This document shows positions 32,718-40,841 of a DNA stretch of 64,000 nucleotides, piece after piece (the stretch's first letter is position 1; every line of letters begins with the position of its first letter). The stretch is from positions 1 through 64,000 of the forward strand of contig JAPLCA010000005.1 of assembly GCA_026392465.1 (NCBI GenBank), written 5' to 3'. A model generated the notes under the pieces. That model ran no database searches. It worked only from the letters and a program-made list of their open reading frames with translations, and was not told the DNA's origin. This stretch comes from Propionibacteriales bacterium (GTDB lineage: Bacteria; Actinomycetota; Actinomycetes; Propionibacteriales; Nocardioidaceae). A program made the translations under genes and the position numbers.

Positions 32718-33449
32718 TCAGCCGGTCTCGCCGAACTGCTCCACCCGGATCGCGTCGGACGGGAACGCCTGCTCGCGCAGCAGTCGCGTGGCGTAGCCGA
32801 CGAAGCCGACCGACCCGCACACGAACGCGGCGTCCACGTCGTCCAGCAGCGGCGCGACCTCGTCGGGGTAGGGCGGCGCGGCCACCCGAGCGCCCAGGTT
32901 CTCGCGCGTCAGCGCCACGAAGGCCCCCGACGCGAGCAGCTCGTCGGCGTACGGCAGCCGGTCCAGCGACTTCGCCACCGCCACCACCCGCAGCGCGTCC
33001 GGGTTACCGGTGCCGATCGCGTGCCGCAGCATCGAGACCATCGGCACCACGCCCGAGCCACCGGCGAACACCAGCGCCCGCTCCCGGCCGTCCCACGTGA
33101 ACCAGCGCCCGATCGGGCCACGCACCTCGAAGGTGTCGCCCACACGCACCTCGTCGTGCAGGAACCCCGACACCTCGCCGTCGTCCATCCGCTCGACCAT
33201 CAGCTCCACGAGCGGGTCGCCCGGCGCCGACGCGGTCGAGTACGACCGCTGCGCCGTGTAGCCGTCCTCCGCGCGCAGCCGCACGACGTAGTGCTGACCG
33301 GCCCGGTGCGGGGCCGGCTCGGGCAGCTCCAGGCGCAGCCGCACGAACCCCTCCGTCGGGTGGTCCTTCGCGCGCACCGTCGCCAGCTGCCAGCCCGTGC
33401 CGCCGGGGTTCTCGACGACGGGGTCGGACCCGGCGGGCTGACTGCTCAC
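32718..33449 (-). CDS. Ferredoxin-NADP-reductase-type flavoprotein
   Basis: A 243-residue FNR-family reductase. RSYSTAS (FAD binding) is near residue 70, GGSGVVPMVSMLRH is the NAD(P) pyrophosphate motif, and CGSVGFVG and RVEQFGETG lie at the end. It lacks a ferredoxin domain. GTG start overlapping the upstream stop (GTGA). It lies beside the sulfite-oxidase-like enzyme, so it probably passes electrons between NAD(P)H and that molybdenum centre; the direction is unknown. Confidence 0.8.
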   Translation of the reverse strand: MSSQPAGSDPVVENPGGTGWQLATVRAKDHPTEGFVRLRLELPEPAPHRAGQHYVVRLRAEDGYTAQRSYSTASAPGDPLVELMVERMDDGEVSGFLHDEVRVGDTFEVRGPIGRWFTWDGRERALVFAGGSGVVPMVSMLRHAIGTGNPDALRVVAVAKSLDRLPYADELLASGAFVALTRENLGARVAAPPYPDEVAPLLDDVDAAFVCGSVGFVGYATRLLREQAFPSDAIRVEQFGETG

Positions 33450-34066
33450 GGGTCCCCCTGGTAGCGCTGCTCGAGCCACGGGTCGCCGCGGTCGTGGTAG
33501 CCGCCGCGCTCCCAGAACCCGGGCTCGTCGTGGTCGAGCAGCTCCAGGCGGGTCAGCCACTTCGCCGACTTCCAGAAGTACAGGTGCGGCACCAGCAGAC
33601 GCACCGGCCCGCCGTGGTCGGCCGTCAACGGCCTGCCGTCGGCCTCCCAGACCACCCAGGCCCGGTCGCTGCGCACGTCGTCCAGCGGGAGGTTGGTCGT
33701 GTACCCCGACGCGGTGTGCGCCACCACGTGCGTGGCGTCCGACGCGACGCCGCAGACGTCGAGCAGCGTCTCCACGCTGACGCCCGTGAACGGCGTGTCG
33801 AACCGCGACCACGTCGTGACGCAGTGGATGTCGACGGTGGTCGTCGCGTGCGGGAGGGCGTGCAGCGCCGACCAGTCCCACGTGTGCGGCTCGAGCACGG
33901 CGCCGTCGACCGTCAACGTCCACCGGTCGAGATCGACCTGGGGCGTCGGCTCGGCCGAGAGGACCGGCCACTGGCGGCCCGCGTCGTACTGACCTGGCGG
34001 CAGACGGTCCGACTGCGCAGGCCGACGTCGGCCGACGAAGCCGCGGGTGACGGGTGCGTCGCTCAT
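33446..34066 (-). CDS. Sulfite-oxidase-like molybdopterin oxidoreductase
   Basis: A 206-residue protein with the sulfite oxidase/YedY catalytic fold. The molybdenum ligand cysteine is in DIHCVTTWSRFDTPFTGV; the HGGPVRLLVPHLYFWKSAKWL stretch is the typical C-terminal part. No Tat signal, haem domain or dimerisation domain is present, so it is probably cytosolic. It is coupled by overlaps to the flavin reductase (GTGA) and to the alpha/beta hydrolase upstream (ATGA). Confidence 0.82.
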   Translation of the reverse strand: MSDAPVTRGFVGRRRPAQSDRLPPGQYDAGRQWPVLSAEPTPQVDLDRWTLTVDGAVLEPHTWDWSALHALPHATTTVDIHCVTTWSRFDTPFTGVSVETLLDVCGVASDATHVVAHTASGYTTNLPLDDVRSDRAWVVWEADGRPLTADHGGPVRLLVPHLYFWKSAKWLTRLELLDHDEPGFWERGGYHDRGDPWLEQRYQGDP

Positions 34067-34902
34067 GACAGGTCCTCCAGGAACGGGAGCCAGGCAGCGG
34101 CCAGCCCCACCGGGTTCTCGACGGCGGGGGAGTGGTCGGCGCCGGGCACCACCTGCACGGTGGTCCCCAGCCGCGCAGCCAGGTCGTCCTGCACGGCGTG
34201 CGGCCACGCGTCGTCACCGGCACCCCGGCCCACCCAGGCCGGGAGCCCGGTCGCCGCGACGTCGTCCACCCGGTCGGGGGCGTCCAGCAGGTGCTGTGTG
34301 AGGGCACGCAGCCCCACCCGCGAGTTCCCCTCGAACCGACGGAGCAGGAACGCCTCGATCTCGGGCGGGTGGGTGCCGAGGGTCGACGCCTTCAGTGCCC
34401 GGTAGACGTCGCCGATCGGCTCAGGCCCGTCGAGCCGGGCGACGAGCTCGTCGAGGGGCCGCTCGGGGCTCGCCCCGAGCGCGGCGGGGCCGGTGCACAG
34501 CAGGCTGATGCTCGCCCACGCGGCGGTGTGCTCGATCGCCGCCGTCTGTGCCACCAGCCCACCGAAGGAGTGGCCCAGCAGGTGCACCGGCGTCGTGGCG
34601 ACGGCCTCGGCGAGCGCGGCGGCGTCGGTGGCCAGGCCGCTCAGCGAGAAGTCGTCGGCGTCGTCGGCCCGCGTCTCGTGCTGGCCGCGCTGGTCGTAGG
34701 CCGCCACCGCGAACCCCGCACCCGCGAGGAGCGGCAGCAGCGGTGTGAAGTCCTCCTTGCTGCCCGTCCAGCCGGGCACCAGGAGCACGTGGGCCCGCGG
34801 GTGCTCGACGTCAGCACGGTGCACGGCGAAGCGCCCGCGCGAGGTGTCCAGGGTCGAGGCCACCACGCCGGGCGGGAGGTCGAGGGAGCGCGGCGTGCTC
34901 AT
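34063..34902 (-). CDS. Alpha/beta hydrolase
   Basis: A 279-residue hydrolase-fold protein. LVPGWTGSKEDF gives the oxyanion region, LLGHSFGGLVAQ near residue 120 the nucleophilic serine, and PGADHSPAVENP near the end the catalytic histidine. No substrate can be assigned. It is the second gene of an SDR/hydrolase/sulfite-oxidase-like/flavin-reductase operon with four-base overlaps throughout, so it may share their substrate route. Confidence 0.78.
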   Translation of the reverse strand: MSTPRSLDLPPGVVASTLDTSRGRFAVHRADVEHPRAHVLLVPGWTGSKEDFTPLLPLLAGAGFAVAAYDQRGQHETRADDADDFSLSGLATDAAALAEAVATTPVHLLGHSFGGLVAQTAAIEHTAAWASISLLCTGPAALGASPERPLDELVARLDGPEPIGDVYRALKASTLGTHPPEIEAFLLRRFEGNSRVGLRALTQHLLDAPDRVDDVAATGLPAWVGRGAGDDAWPHAVQDDLAARLGTTVQVVPGADHSPAVENPVGLAAAWLPFLEDLS

Positions 34903-35654
34903 CGTCCGCGCTTGGCGGCCCGCGCCACGAGCGAGGTCGGCGCGTGCCTGGCCAGGGTCGCGAGCACCTTGTAGCGCAGGCTGGGGATCGACACGGTGCG
35001 GCCGCGCTCGAGGTCGGCGAGGGCGGCGGCCACGAGCTTGTCGCTATTCAGCCACATCCACCGCGGCACCCCGGAGATGTCCATGTCGGCGCGCTGGTGG
35101 AACTCCGTGCGCACGAAGCCGGGGCACAGCACCATGACGCGCACGCCCGACGACGCGTAGTGCCAGTCGGCCCACTGGGACAGGTTCACCAGCCACGCCT
35201 TGTGCGCGGAGTACGTGCCGCGCGGCGTGAAGGCGGCGACGCTCGCGACGTTGACCACCTGGCCGCGCCCCCGTCCCACCATCGACTTGATGGCGGTGTC
35301 CATGAGGTGCATCGGCGCCCGCACGAGCAGGTCGAGCTGACGGTCCTCGTCGGCGACGTCGGTGGTGCCGAACCAGCCCGCGAGCGACGCGCCCGCGTTG
35401 TTCACCAGCAGGTCGACGGGTGCGGTGGTGCTGGCGAGGGCGGCCTCGGCCGCAGCCAGTCCGTCCGCCGTGGTCAGGTCGGCCACGACGACGTCGGCCT
35501 GCACGCCGTGCGCGCCGCGCAGCTCGGCGGCCAGCTGCTCCAGACGCTGTGCGTCACGTGCCAGCAGCACGACGTCGTCGCCGCGAGCGGCGAGGGCGCG
35601 GGCGAAGGACAGTCCGATGCCGGCCGTGGCGCCGGTGACGAGAGCGCGGGTCAT
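34899..35654 (-). CDS. Short-chain dehydrogenase/reductase
   Basis: A 251-residue classical SDR. TGATAGIGLSFA binds the nucleotide, NNAGAS is the structural motif, VNVASVAAF holds the catalytic serine region, and YSAHKAW the Tyr-Lys pair. The C-terminus is basic. It begins a four-gene overlapping operon. CATGCT (35661-35666) lies 6 nt before the ATG, so it is likely leaderless. The substrate is unknown. Confidence 0.82.
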   Translation of the reverse strand: MTRALVTGATAGIGLSFARALAARGDDVVLLARDAQRLEQLAAELRGAHGVQADVVVADLTTADGLAAAEAALASTTAPVDLLVNNAGASLAGWFGTTDVADEDRQLDLLVRAPMHLMDTAIKSMVGRGRGQVVNVASVAAFTPRGTYSAHKAWLVNLSQWADWHYASSGVRVMVLCPGFVRTEFHQRADMDISGVPRWMWLNSDKLVAAALADLERGRTVSIPSLRYKVLATLARHAPTSLVARAAKRGR

Positions 35655-35729
35655 ACCGTCAGCATGCCATGCCGCCACGGTGGCGGACGTCGCAGCCAGG
35701 AGGCCGTCTCCGGTGGCATGATGTGCGGC

Positions 35730-36479
35730 GTGACGACGACGATCTCCGTGGTGAACCAGAAGGGTGGCGTCGGCAAGACGACCACCGTCGCCTCCCTGGG
35801 CGCGGCGTTCGCCGAGCTCGGCAAGCGTGTGCTGCTCGTCGACCTCGACCCGCAGGGCGGTCTGACGTTCTCGCTGGGCATCGACCCGGAGGACGTCGAC
35901 GTGACCGTGGGGGAGGTGCTGCTCGGCAAGGCCAAGCCCGCCGACGCGATCGTCGTCACCGAGGACGGCATGCACCTGCTGCCGTCCAACGTCACGGTCA
36001 CGCAGGCCGAGGAGGCGCTCGTCAGCCGCACGGGGCGTGAGCAGCGGCTGCGCGTCGCGCTCGACAAGGTCGCCGACGACTAAGACCTCGTCGTCATCGA
36101 CTGCCCGCCCACGCTCGGCGTGCTCACCGTCGGCGCGCTCTCGGCGTCGCAGAAGGTCGTCATCCCGCTGCAGGCGGAGACCCTCTCGCACCGCGGGGTG
36201 CTCCAGCTGCTCGACACGGTCCACGACGTCAAGCAGTTCATCAACTCCGAGCTCGAGGTCGCGGGCGTGCTGCCGACGATGTTCGACGGGCGGACCAACC
36301 ACGCCCGCGCCGTGCTCGCCTCCATCGAGGAGCAGTTCGAGCTGCCCGTCCTGAGCCCGCCCATCCCGAAGTCGATCCGGTTCGCCGAGGCGCCCGCGAT
36401 CGGCCGCTCGATCCTCAGCGTCCACAAGAACCACAAGGGAGCCGACGCCTACCGCGAGGTGGCCAAGAGCCTGCTCTGA
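35730..36479 (+). pseudogene. ParA-family ATPase interrupted by an in-frame TAA
   Basis: Read through, this is a 249-codon Soj/ParA-like ATPase. It has VNQKGGVGKTTT (P-loop), LVDLDPQGG, then DLVVIDCPPTLG (switch II) and the C-terminal SIRFAEAPAIGRSI. TAA at 36081-36083 replaces the residue before DLVVID, where relatives commonly have tyrosine (TAC), so one base change explains it. The first part would be 117 residues and could not hydrolyse ATP normally; reinitiation at ATG 36120 would lack the P-loop. The gene is flanked by a terminator and a DEAD-box helicase. Could be a true mutation or a sequencing error. Confidence 0.8.
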
Positions 36480-36490
36480 GGCCGCACGGC

Positions 36491-36521
36491 GAAGGGCCCC
36501 ACGCACGGCGTGGGGCCCTTC
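36491..36521. terminator. Strong hairpin terminator between parA remnant and DEAD helicase
   Basis: A perfect 14-bp stem (GAAGGGCCCCACGC / complement) with a 3-nt loop at 36491-36521, about 12 nt after the parA stop and 17 nt before the end of the facing helicase gene. It reads as a bidirectional terminator. Confidence 0.85.
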
Positions 36522-36537
36522 GTCGTGTCGCGGTGGG

Positions 36538-38061
36538 TCAGTCGGCGGAGACCGGCGCGGACGCCGGAGCGCCGCCCTGGCCGTTCTGCCCCTCGACCTT
36601 CTGGCCGCTGCGGGTGCGACGGCGCCGACGGTTGCGGTTGCGGCTCGAGCCGGTGCCCTCGCCGTTCTGGCCGTCCTTCGGCTGCTCGTCCCTCGGCTGG
36701 TCGGTGCGGGGAGCCGAGGAGCGCTCGCCCTGCGGACGTCCGCCGCCCTGGCCGCGTCCGCCCTGACCCTCACGGCCGCGTCCGCCGCCCTGACCGCGAC
36801 CACCCTGGCCACCGCGGTCGCCGTCCTTGCGGGGCTCCTTCGGCGACGGGGGCTTGAGCCGGCCCTTCACGGACCGGTCGATGCCGAGGTCGTGGAAGAG
36901 GTGGTCCGACGTCGAGTACGTCTCCTGAGGGTCCGCGAACGGCAGGTCCAGCTCGGCGTTGATCAGCTTCCAGCGCGACAGGTCGGCCCAGTCGACGAAG
37001 GTGACCGCGATGCCCGAGGCGCCCGCGCGACCCGTGCGACCGATGCGGTGCACGTACGTCTTGTGGTCCTCGGGGCAGTTGTAGTTGATGACGTGGCTGA
37101 TGTTGGCGACGTCGATGCCGCGGGCGGCGACGTCGGTGGCGACGAGCACGTCGACCTTGCCGTCGCGGAAGCCCTGCAGCGCCTTCTCACGTGCACCCTG
37201 CGCCATGTCGCCGTGCAGCGGCGACGCGGGGAAGCCGCGGTCGATGAGGTCGTCGGCCACGCGCTGCGCCGTGCGCTTCGTGCGCGTGAAGATGATGACG
37301 CGCTGCACGTCCTCGGCCTGCAGGATGCGGGCGATGACCTCGGGCTTGTCGAGCTCGTGGGCCTGCCATACGAACTGCGCCGTGGCGGGGACCGTGTGGT
37401 TCTCCTCCGGCGACTCCGCACGGATGTTCATGGGGTGGCGCATGTGCTTGCGCGCCAGCGAGACGATCGCGCCCGGCATGGTGGCCGAGAACAGCATCGT
37501 CTGGCGGGTCTCCGGGGTCTTCGCGAGGATCGCCTCGACGTCGGGCAGGAAGCCGAGGTCGAGCATCTCGTCGGCCTCGTCGAGCACGAGCGACTTCACG
37601 TGCGAGAGGTCGAGCGCGCGACGGTTCGCGAGGTCGAGGATGCGTCCCGGCGTGCCGACGACGATGTCGACGCCCCGCTCAAGCGCCTCGAGCTGGCCCT
37701 CGTAGGGCACGCCGCCGTAGATCGTGAGGTTGCGGGTGCCGCGGTTCGCCGACGCCGTCTTGATGTCGTTGGCCACCTGGAGCGCGAGCTCGCGGGTGGG
37801 GGCGACGACCAGCGCCTGCGGCTTGCCCGGCGCGGCCAGCTGGTCGTAGTCGGGATCGTGCGGCGCGACGGTGCGCTGGATGACGGGGATGGAGAACGCC
37901 AGCGTCTTGCCGGTGCCGGTGCGCGCCTGGCCGATGAGGTCGGTGCCCATCAGCGCGACGGAGAGGGTCATCTCCTGGATGGGGAACGGGCTGCTGATGC
38001 CGACGGCGTCGAGCGCGTCGGCGATCTCGGGCATGACGCCCAGGTCGGTGAACGTGGTCAC
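36538..38061 (-). CDS. DEAD-box RNA helicase with RGG-rich tail
   Basis: A 507-residue RhlE/CsdA-like RNA helicase. Q-motif FPIQEMTL, motif I ARTGTGKT, PTRELALQ, DEAD, SAT, and HRIGRTGR at VI are all intact. The last about 120 residues are low-complexity: RGG and GGRGQGG repeats, then an NRNRRRRRTRS block, likely RNA-binding. It probably helps ribosome assembly or RNA decay in the cold. GTG start; a TACCCT-type box over 100 nt upstream would give a long leader. Confidence 0.87.
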   Translation of the reverse strand: MTTFTDLGVMPEIADALDAVGISSPFPIQEMTLSVALMGTDLIGQARTGTGKTLAFSIPVIQRTVAPHDPDYDQLAAPGKPQALVVAPTRELALQVANDIKTASANRGTRNLTIYGGVPYEGQLEALERGVDIVVGTPGRILDLANRRALDLSHVKSLVLDEADEMLDLGFLPDVEAILAKTPETRQTMLFSATMPGAIVSLARKHMRHPMNIRAESPEENHTVPATAQFVWQAHELDKPEVIARILQAEDVQRVIIFTRTKRTAQRVADDLIDRGFPASPLHGDMAQGAREKALQGFRDGKVDVLVATDVAARGIDVANISHVINYNCPEDHKTYVHRIGRTGRAGASGIAVTFVDWADLSRWKLINAELDLPFADPQETYSTSDHLFHDLGIDRSVKGRLKPPSPKEPRKDGDRGGQGGRGQGGGRGREGQGGRGQGGGRPQGERSSAPRTDQPRDEQPKDGQNGEGTGSSRNRNRRRRRTRSGQKVEGQNGQGGAPASAPVSAD

Positions 38062-38230
38062 AGGATCTCTAATTCGTGAGGGAACAAAGGATGCTCGGGT
38101 CGAGTCGTGAGGCGGCGTCGACGGCGGTGCGTCCGAGAGCTCACGACGGAGATACGGCCCCAAGGGCTCCACCAGGGTACCGGTTGCGGCGTGCGTCCCG
38201 GGAATCAGGAGGCGTGTGGCCGGGGAGCGC

Positions 38231-38236
38231 TACGCT
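38231..38236 (+). promoter_or_regulatory. -10 box of the ferritin-like gene
   Basis: TACGCT, 7 nt before the ATG at 38244. Confidence 0.5.
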
Positions 38237-38243
38237 GCGGCGC

Positions 38244-39002
38244 ATGGCCCACCACGCAGAGTCGAGCGACCCGTCGGCCCCCGAGGACGCGGCGACGCCC
38301 GACGATCCCACTCCGTCGGCGCCGCTCGCCAGCGCCCTCGACGACCCCGAGTACCGGCGCGGTGTCGTCGAGCTCCTCGGCGTGCTCGCCTTCGGCGAGA
38401 TCAGCGCCTGCGAGCGGCTCGTCGCCGACTCCCAGATGGCTCCTGACCTGCGCAGCAAGGTGGAGGTCGCGACCATGGCCGCCGCCGAGTTCGACCACTT
38501 CGAGGTGCTGCGCGACCGCCTCGTCGAGATGGGCGAGGACCCGTTCGACGCGATGGAGCCGTTCGCCGCGACCTTCGGCGACTTCCACCGCAAGACGAAG
38601 CCCGCCGACTTCCTCGAGGGCCTCGTGAAGGCGTTCGTCGGTGACGGCCTGGCGGCCGACTTCTACCGCGAGATCGCCGCCTACCTCGACCCCGTGACGC
38701 GGACGACGGTCATCGACACCCTCAGCGGCACCGGGCACTCGGAGTTCGTCGTCGAGCAGGTGCGCGCCGCGATCCAGGCCGACCCGCGGGTCGGCGGACG
38801 GCTCGCGCTCTGGGGACGTCGGCTCATGGGCGAGGCCCTGCGCCAGGCCCAGACCCTGGTGGCCGAGCGCGACGCCCTGAGCGCCGTGCTCGTCGGGGGA
38901 GTGGAGACCCCTGGCCTCGACCTCACCGCCATCTCACGCATGTTCACCCGCATCACCGAGGCGCACACCGAGCGCATGGCGCGGCTCGGTCTCGCCGCCT
39001 GA
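38244..39002 (+). CDS. Ferritin-like-fold (MiaE-like) protein
   Basis: A 252-residue mostly helical protein. After a disordered acidic N-terminus (about 1-35), the helices carry LLGVLAFGEISACERLVADSQ and AAEFDHFEVLRDRL, with Glu/Glu-His spacing expected of a di-iron ferritin-like bundle similar to MiaE-type hydroxylases. The substrate is unknown. It is divergent from the DEAD-box helicase, a pairing I recall as common in actinobacteria next to parA. Likely leaderless. Confidence 0.75.
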   Translation: MAHHAESSDPSAPEDAATPDDPTPSAPLASALDDPEYRRGVVELLGVLAFGEISACERLVADSQMAPDLRSKVEVATMAAAEFDHFEVLRDRLVEMGEDPFDAMEPFAATFGDFHRKTKPADFLEGLVKAFVGDGLAADFYREIAAYLDPVTRTTVIDTLSGTGHSEFVVEQVRAAIQADPRVGGRLALWGRRLMGEALRQAQTLVAERDALSAVLVGGVETPGLDLTAISRMFTRITEAHTERMARLGLAA

Positions 39003-39059
39003 GCCGCGACGGAACGAGACCGACGGGCAGCTGTTCGGGCCCAGCGTGCGTCCGCGCCG

Positions 39060-39692
39060 CTACCCCCGGACGTGCGTGAGGATCCAGTCGAGGAACGGCT
39101 TGCCGGCGCGCCAGTCGGCGCGCACGTGGTCGAGCAGCTCCGCGGTGTGCAGGTACGGCGCGAAGCCGTGGTCGTGGCCGAGCGTGAGGGAGCGGTGCCG
39201 CAGGAGGTCGATGCGCGGGTGGTCGGCCGGCCAGCCGCGCGGGGCCGTCTTCACGGCGTCGCCCCCGACCGTCCAGCCCTGACGCTCGAGCCGGCCGAGG
39301 ATCCGCTGCAGCCCGACCCCGAAGCTCTCGTGGTCGACGGCCTCGCGGAACGACGCCAGCCGCGCCGGCGGCGCCTGGTAGAACCCGACGCCGGTGCGCA
39401 CGCCGGGGGCGCCAACCTGGACGTAGTAGCCGGTGGAGGGGGCGACGGCCACGAACGCGCCCTGGTGGGTCTTGTACGGCGTCTTGTCCTTCGCGAACCG
39501 GACGTCGCGGTAGGGCCGGAAGATCTTGGCGGGGCCGAACTCGTCCTCCAGGGCCGCCGTGAGCGCCACCATCGGGGCCTTCACCGCCTCGTCGTAGACG
39601 TGCCGGTGCTCCTCCCAGAACGTCTTCGTGTTGTCGACCTCGAGGTCGTCGTAGAAGTCGAGCGCGGCGACGGGGAAGCCTGCGAAGATCAC
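39060..39692 (-). CDS. DUF2461 protein
   Basis: A 210-residue protein matching DUF2461/TIGR02453: ALDFYDDLEVDNTKTFWEEHR at the start, DVRFAKDKTPYKTH in the middle, and YYVQVGAPGVRTGVGFYQ after it. The function is unknown. GTG start 7 nt after TAGGCT (39700-39705), so probably leaderless. It runs toward the ferritin-like gene; the 57-nt gap holds no clear terminator. Confidence 0.82.
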   Translation of the reverse strand: MIFAGFPVAALDFYDDLEVDNTKTFWEEHRHVYDEAVKAPMVALTAALEDEFGPAKIFRPYRDVRFAKDKTPYKTHQGAFVAVAPSTGYYVQVGAPGVRTGVGFYQAPPARLASFREAVDHESFGVGLQRILGRLERQGWTVGGDAVKTAPRGWPADHPRIDLLRHRSLTLGHDHGFAPYLHTAELLDHVRADWRAGKPFLDWILTHVRG

Positions 39693-39713
39693 GGGAGCGA
39701 GCCTAGGCCGGGG

Positions 39714-39745
39714 CTGCGGGTGCCGCTGCGTGGCGGCACCCGCAG
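39714..39745 (-). terminator. Hairpin terminator after DUF3107
   Basis: A perfect 13-bp stem (CTGCGGGTGCCGC and complement) with loop TGCGTG, 3 nt beyond the DUF3107 stop on the reverse strand. No U-tract. Confidence 0.7.
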
Positions 39746-39748
39746 ACC

Positions 39749-39985
39749 TCAGTTCTCCTGCGTGACCGCGCCGAAGCCCACCTTGCGGCCGGTGTCGGCG
39801 ACGAAGTACAGGTAGGCGACCTTGTCGGCCGGCACGGCGACCGTGCGGTCCTTGTCGTCGGTGAGGCTGAAGACGGCCTCGTCCTTCAGGGCGGAGTCGA
39901 GCTTCGCGAGCACCGTGTCGGGCGCCTCGCTGGTCTCGACGGACAGCTCGCGGGCGGCGTTCTGGACGCCGATCTTGACCTCCAT
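39749..39985 (-). CDS. DUF3107 small conserved actinobacterial protein
   Basis: A 78-residue protein, MEVKIGVQNAARELSVET..., fitting the DUF3107 family typical of actinobacteria. The function is unknown. It lies 44 nt downstream of a TetR regulator on the same strand, an arrangement I recall from other actinobacteria, and is closed by a hairpin terminator. Confidence 0.8.
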   Translation of the reverse strand: MEVKIGVQNAARELSVETSEAPDTVLAKLDSALKDEAVFSLTDDKDRTVAVPADKVAYLYFVADTGRKVGFGAVTQEN

Positions 39986-40029
39986 GGTCGGTCCTCTCTG
40001 ACGTGCGGGTGGGGCGGGTGGAGAAGGGG

Positions 40030-40671
40030 CTACTCGGCGCCGTCGGCGTCGGTCACGTCGCGCGGGAACCCGCCGATGCCCCGCCAGGCGAGCCGCCCGA
40101 CCAGGCGCACGGCGTCCTGCTGGGACAGCGACGACGCCTCGGCGAGCCAGTTGCGGGCGCCCACGTGACCCATGCCGACCAGGCTGACGGCCAGCAGGTA
40201 GGCGGCGTCCTGGGGCAGGCCGGTGTCCTCGCGGATGACCTCGGCGATGGCCAGCGCCGACTCGCGCACGACCCGGTCGACCTGCTCGCGCACGTCGGGG
40301 TCGTTGGTCAGGTCGGACTCGAAGACCAGGCGGAACGCCGCACCCTGGTTGGCGACGTACTGGTACCAGAGCTGCATCGTCGCCTCGACGCGGTGACGGT
40401 TGTCCTGCGTCGACGCGAGGGCGCGCTTGATGTCGTCGACGACCTCGTCGCACGAGGACTCCAGCAGGGCCAGGTAGAGGTCGAGCTTGCCGGGGAAGTG
40501 CTGGTACACGACCGGCTTGGAGACACCGGCGCGCTCGGCGATCTCGTCCATCGAGGCGGCGTGGTAGCCCTGCTCGACGAAGACCTCGAGTGCGACCTCC
40601 AGCAGCTGGGCGCGGCGGGCGCGGCGCGGCAGTCGGCCGGCGCGCGTGCGCAGGATCGGGGTCTCGCTCAC
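40030..40671 (-). CDS. TetR-family regulator
   Basis: A 213-residue TetR protein. The helix-turn-helix lies in ALEVFVEQGYHAASMDEIAERAGVSKPVVYQHFPGK, and the C-terminal ligand domain is helical. The target genes are unknown; DUF3107 is the obvious co-transcribed partner. GTG at 40671 is chosen because TAGGCT (40678-40683) lies 6 nt upstream; GTG at 40677 abuts that box. No clear palindromic operator is seen nearby. Confidence 0.82.
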   Translation of the reverse strand: MSETPILRTRAGRLPRRARRAQLLEVALEVFVEQGYHAASMDEIAERAGVSKPVVYQHFPGKLDLYLALLESSCDEVVDDIKRALASTQDNRHRVEATMQLWYQYVANQGAAFRLVFESDLTNDPDVREQVDRVVRESALAIAEVIREDTGLPQDAAYLLAVSLVGMGHVGARNWLAEASSLSQQDAVRLVGRLAWRGIGGFPRDVTDADGAE

Positions 40672-40841
40672 CCGCACAGCCTAGTGCCCGGTCCCCACAC
40701 GCTCGTCGGCGCGCACCCGTGTCGGCGCCTGGCGTCCACGGGACGGACGTCGGTACCGCATGTCGGACGGTCGGGGAACAATGGACGACACGACCGGCGT
40801 TGTGCCGGACGTCCCCTTCACCGTCACTGCGAGGAGCAGCC

